6,961 bases of DNA from Dehalococcoidia bacterium (GTDB taxonomy: Bacteria > Chloroflexota > Dehalococcoidia > UBA3495). Position 1 is the first letter of the stretch; each line of letters starts with the position of its first letter. A model generated the notes under the pieces. It worked only from the letters and a program-made list of their open reading frames with translations. It made no database searches and was not told the DNA's origin. Positions 6,751-6,961 of the stretch are shown here, one piece after another. Location: assembly GCA_028822675.1 (NCBI GenBank), contig JAPKDE010000139.1:1-6961 (forward strand), given 5' to 3'. The translations under genes were made by a program, and so were the position numbers.

Positions 6751-6847
6751 GTTTGCCTGCCTACTAGATACAGCAGATTCTTAATTACGCTCTGAAGCAG
6801 GTTTATTTTCTCGGCGAATCACCCAACCAATGGCGGCTATGTTGCGG

Positions 6848-6853
6848 TATACT
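6848..6853 (+). promoter_or_regulatory. Candidate -10 element for the tRNA-Pro gene
   Basis: TATACT matches TATAAT at five of six positions and lies 60 bases before the tRNA. No clear -35 is found 16-18 bases upstream. It lies after the terminator at 6718-6750, so the tRNA needs its own promoter somewhere in 6751-6913, and this is the best match there. Nothing else recognisable is seen in that stretch. Confidence 0.4.
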
Positions 6854-6913
6854 ATCTGAAGCCTTGTCCAGAACCCAATTCCGGCTGGGAAGCGGGATCG
6901 AAGCAAGGAAAGT

Positions 6914-6961
6914 CGGGGTGTAGCGCAGGGGTAGCGCGCTGCGTTCGGGACGCAGAGGCCG
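6914..6961 (+). tRNA. tRNA-Pro, anticodon CGG, 5' part (cut by window edge)
   Basis: The first 48 bases of a tRNA are present. The acceptor 5' strand is CGGGGTG (6914-6920), then TA. The D arm is GCGC, loop AGGGGTA, GCGC (6923-6937), followed by G. The anticodon arm is CTGCG, loop TTCGGGA, CGCAG (6939-6955). The loop places the anticodon CGG at 6946-6948, reading the proline codon CCG. The first base C, rather than the usual G, is a hallmark of bacterial tRNA-Pro. The T arm and acceptor 3' strand lie beyond the window. Confidence 0.93.

Noticed and set aside
6781..6906. Open minus-strand frame of about 40 codons ending at TAA 6783-6781, downstream of the bidirectional terminator
   Set aside because: It has no ATG, runs into the tRNA gene, resembles no family I know and has no ribosome binding site. 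The open frame is short enough to be chance.
6914..6961. tRNA-Pro as an integration site for a mobile element
   Set aside because: No integrase, direct repeat of the tRNA end or foreign-looking sequence is visible, and the tRNA 3' end lies outside the window.

Overview
The window is a bacterial chromosomal segment of moderately high GC content that looks like ordinary core genome rather than a mobile or defence island. The degraded LuxR-type regulator in the middle keeps a C-terminal motif series (GLTQREVE, TVGNHV, NRTEAAAYAIRHGL) that I associate with the many large LuxR/TPR regulators of Chloroflexota. Together with a short proBA operon and a lipid-anchored TlpA-like protein, this suggests a Chloroflexota bacterium, perhaps of the Dehalococcoidia/SAR202 type. 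That assignment is inference from recognised motifs, not from a search.

Left part, minus strand (1-1675): a proline biosynthesis operon. proB (glutamate 5-kinase) is complete and is followed by the first 118 codons of proA (glutamate-5-semialdehyde dehydrogenase), which runs off the left edge. Together the two enzymes turn glutamate into glutamate-5-semialdehyde, which cyclises to the proline precursor. A clear extended -10 promoter lies upstream of proB. The proB-proA junction consists of three tandem imperfect 19-bp copies that include the proB stop codon and place a TAA in all three frames.

Middle (1597-2357, about 760 bases with no intact gene): on the minus strand, a truncated and frameshifted remnant of a LuxR/TPR regulator (1782-about 2167). 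On the plus strand, a terminator-like hairpin with a T-run (2153-2187), a plausible sigma70-type promoter (2227-2255) and a perfect 12-bp hairpin with T4 (2261-2292), directly in front of mfd.

Right part, plus strand: mfd, the transcription-repair coupling factor, complete with all expected domains. It is followed after 125 bases by a TlpA/ResA-like thioredoxin lipoprotein with a TTG start, a strong ribosome binding site and an atypical Leu-Cys-Pro-Pro-Cys active site. A strong terminator closes this unit. The window ends inside a tRNA-Pro(CGG) gene, of which the first 48 bases are present.

I found no CRISPR array, insertion sequence, toxin-antitoxin or phage module, and no convincing new biological system. 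The points most worth a second look are the 19-bp repeat at the proB/proA junction, the hairpin arrangement in front of mfd, and the decayed regulator between the two units.
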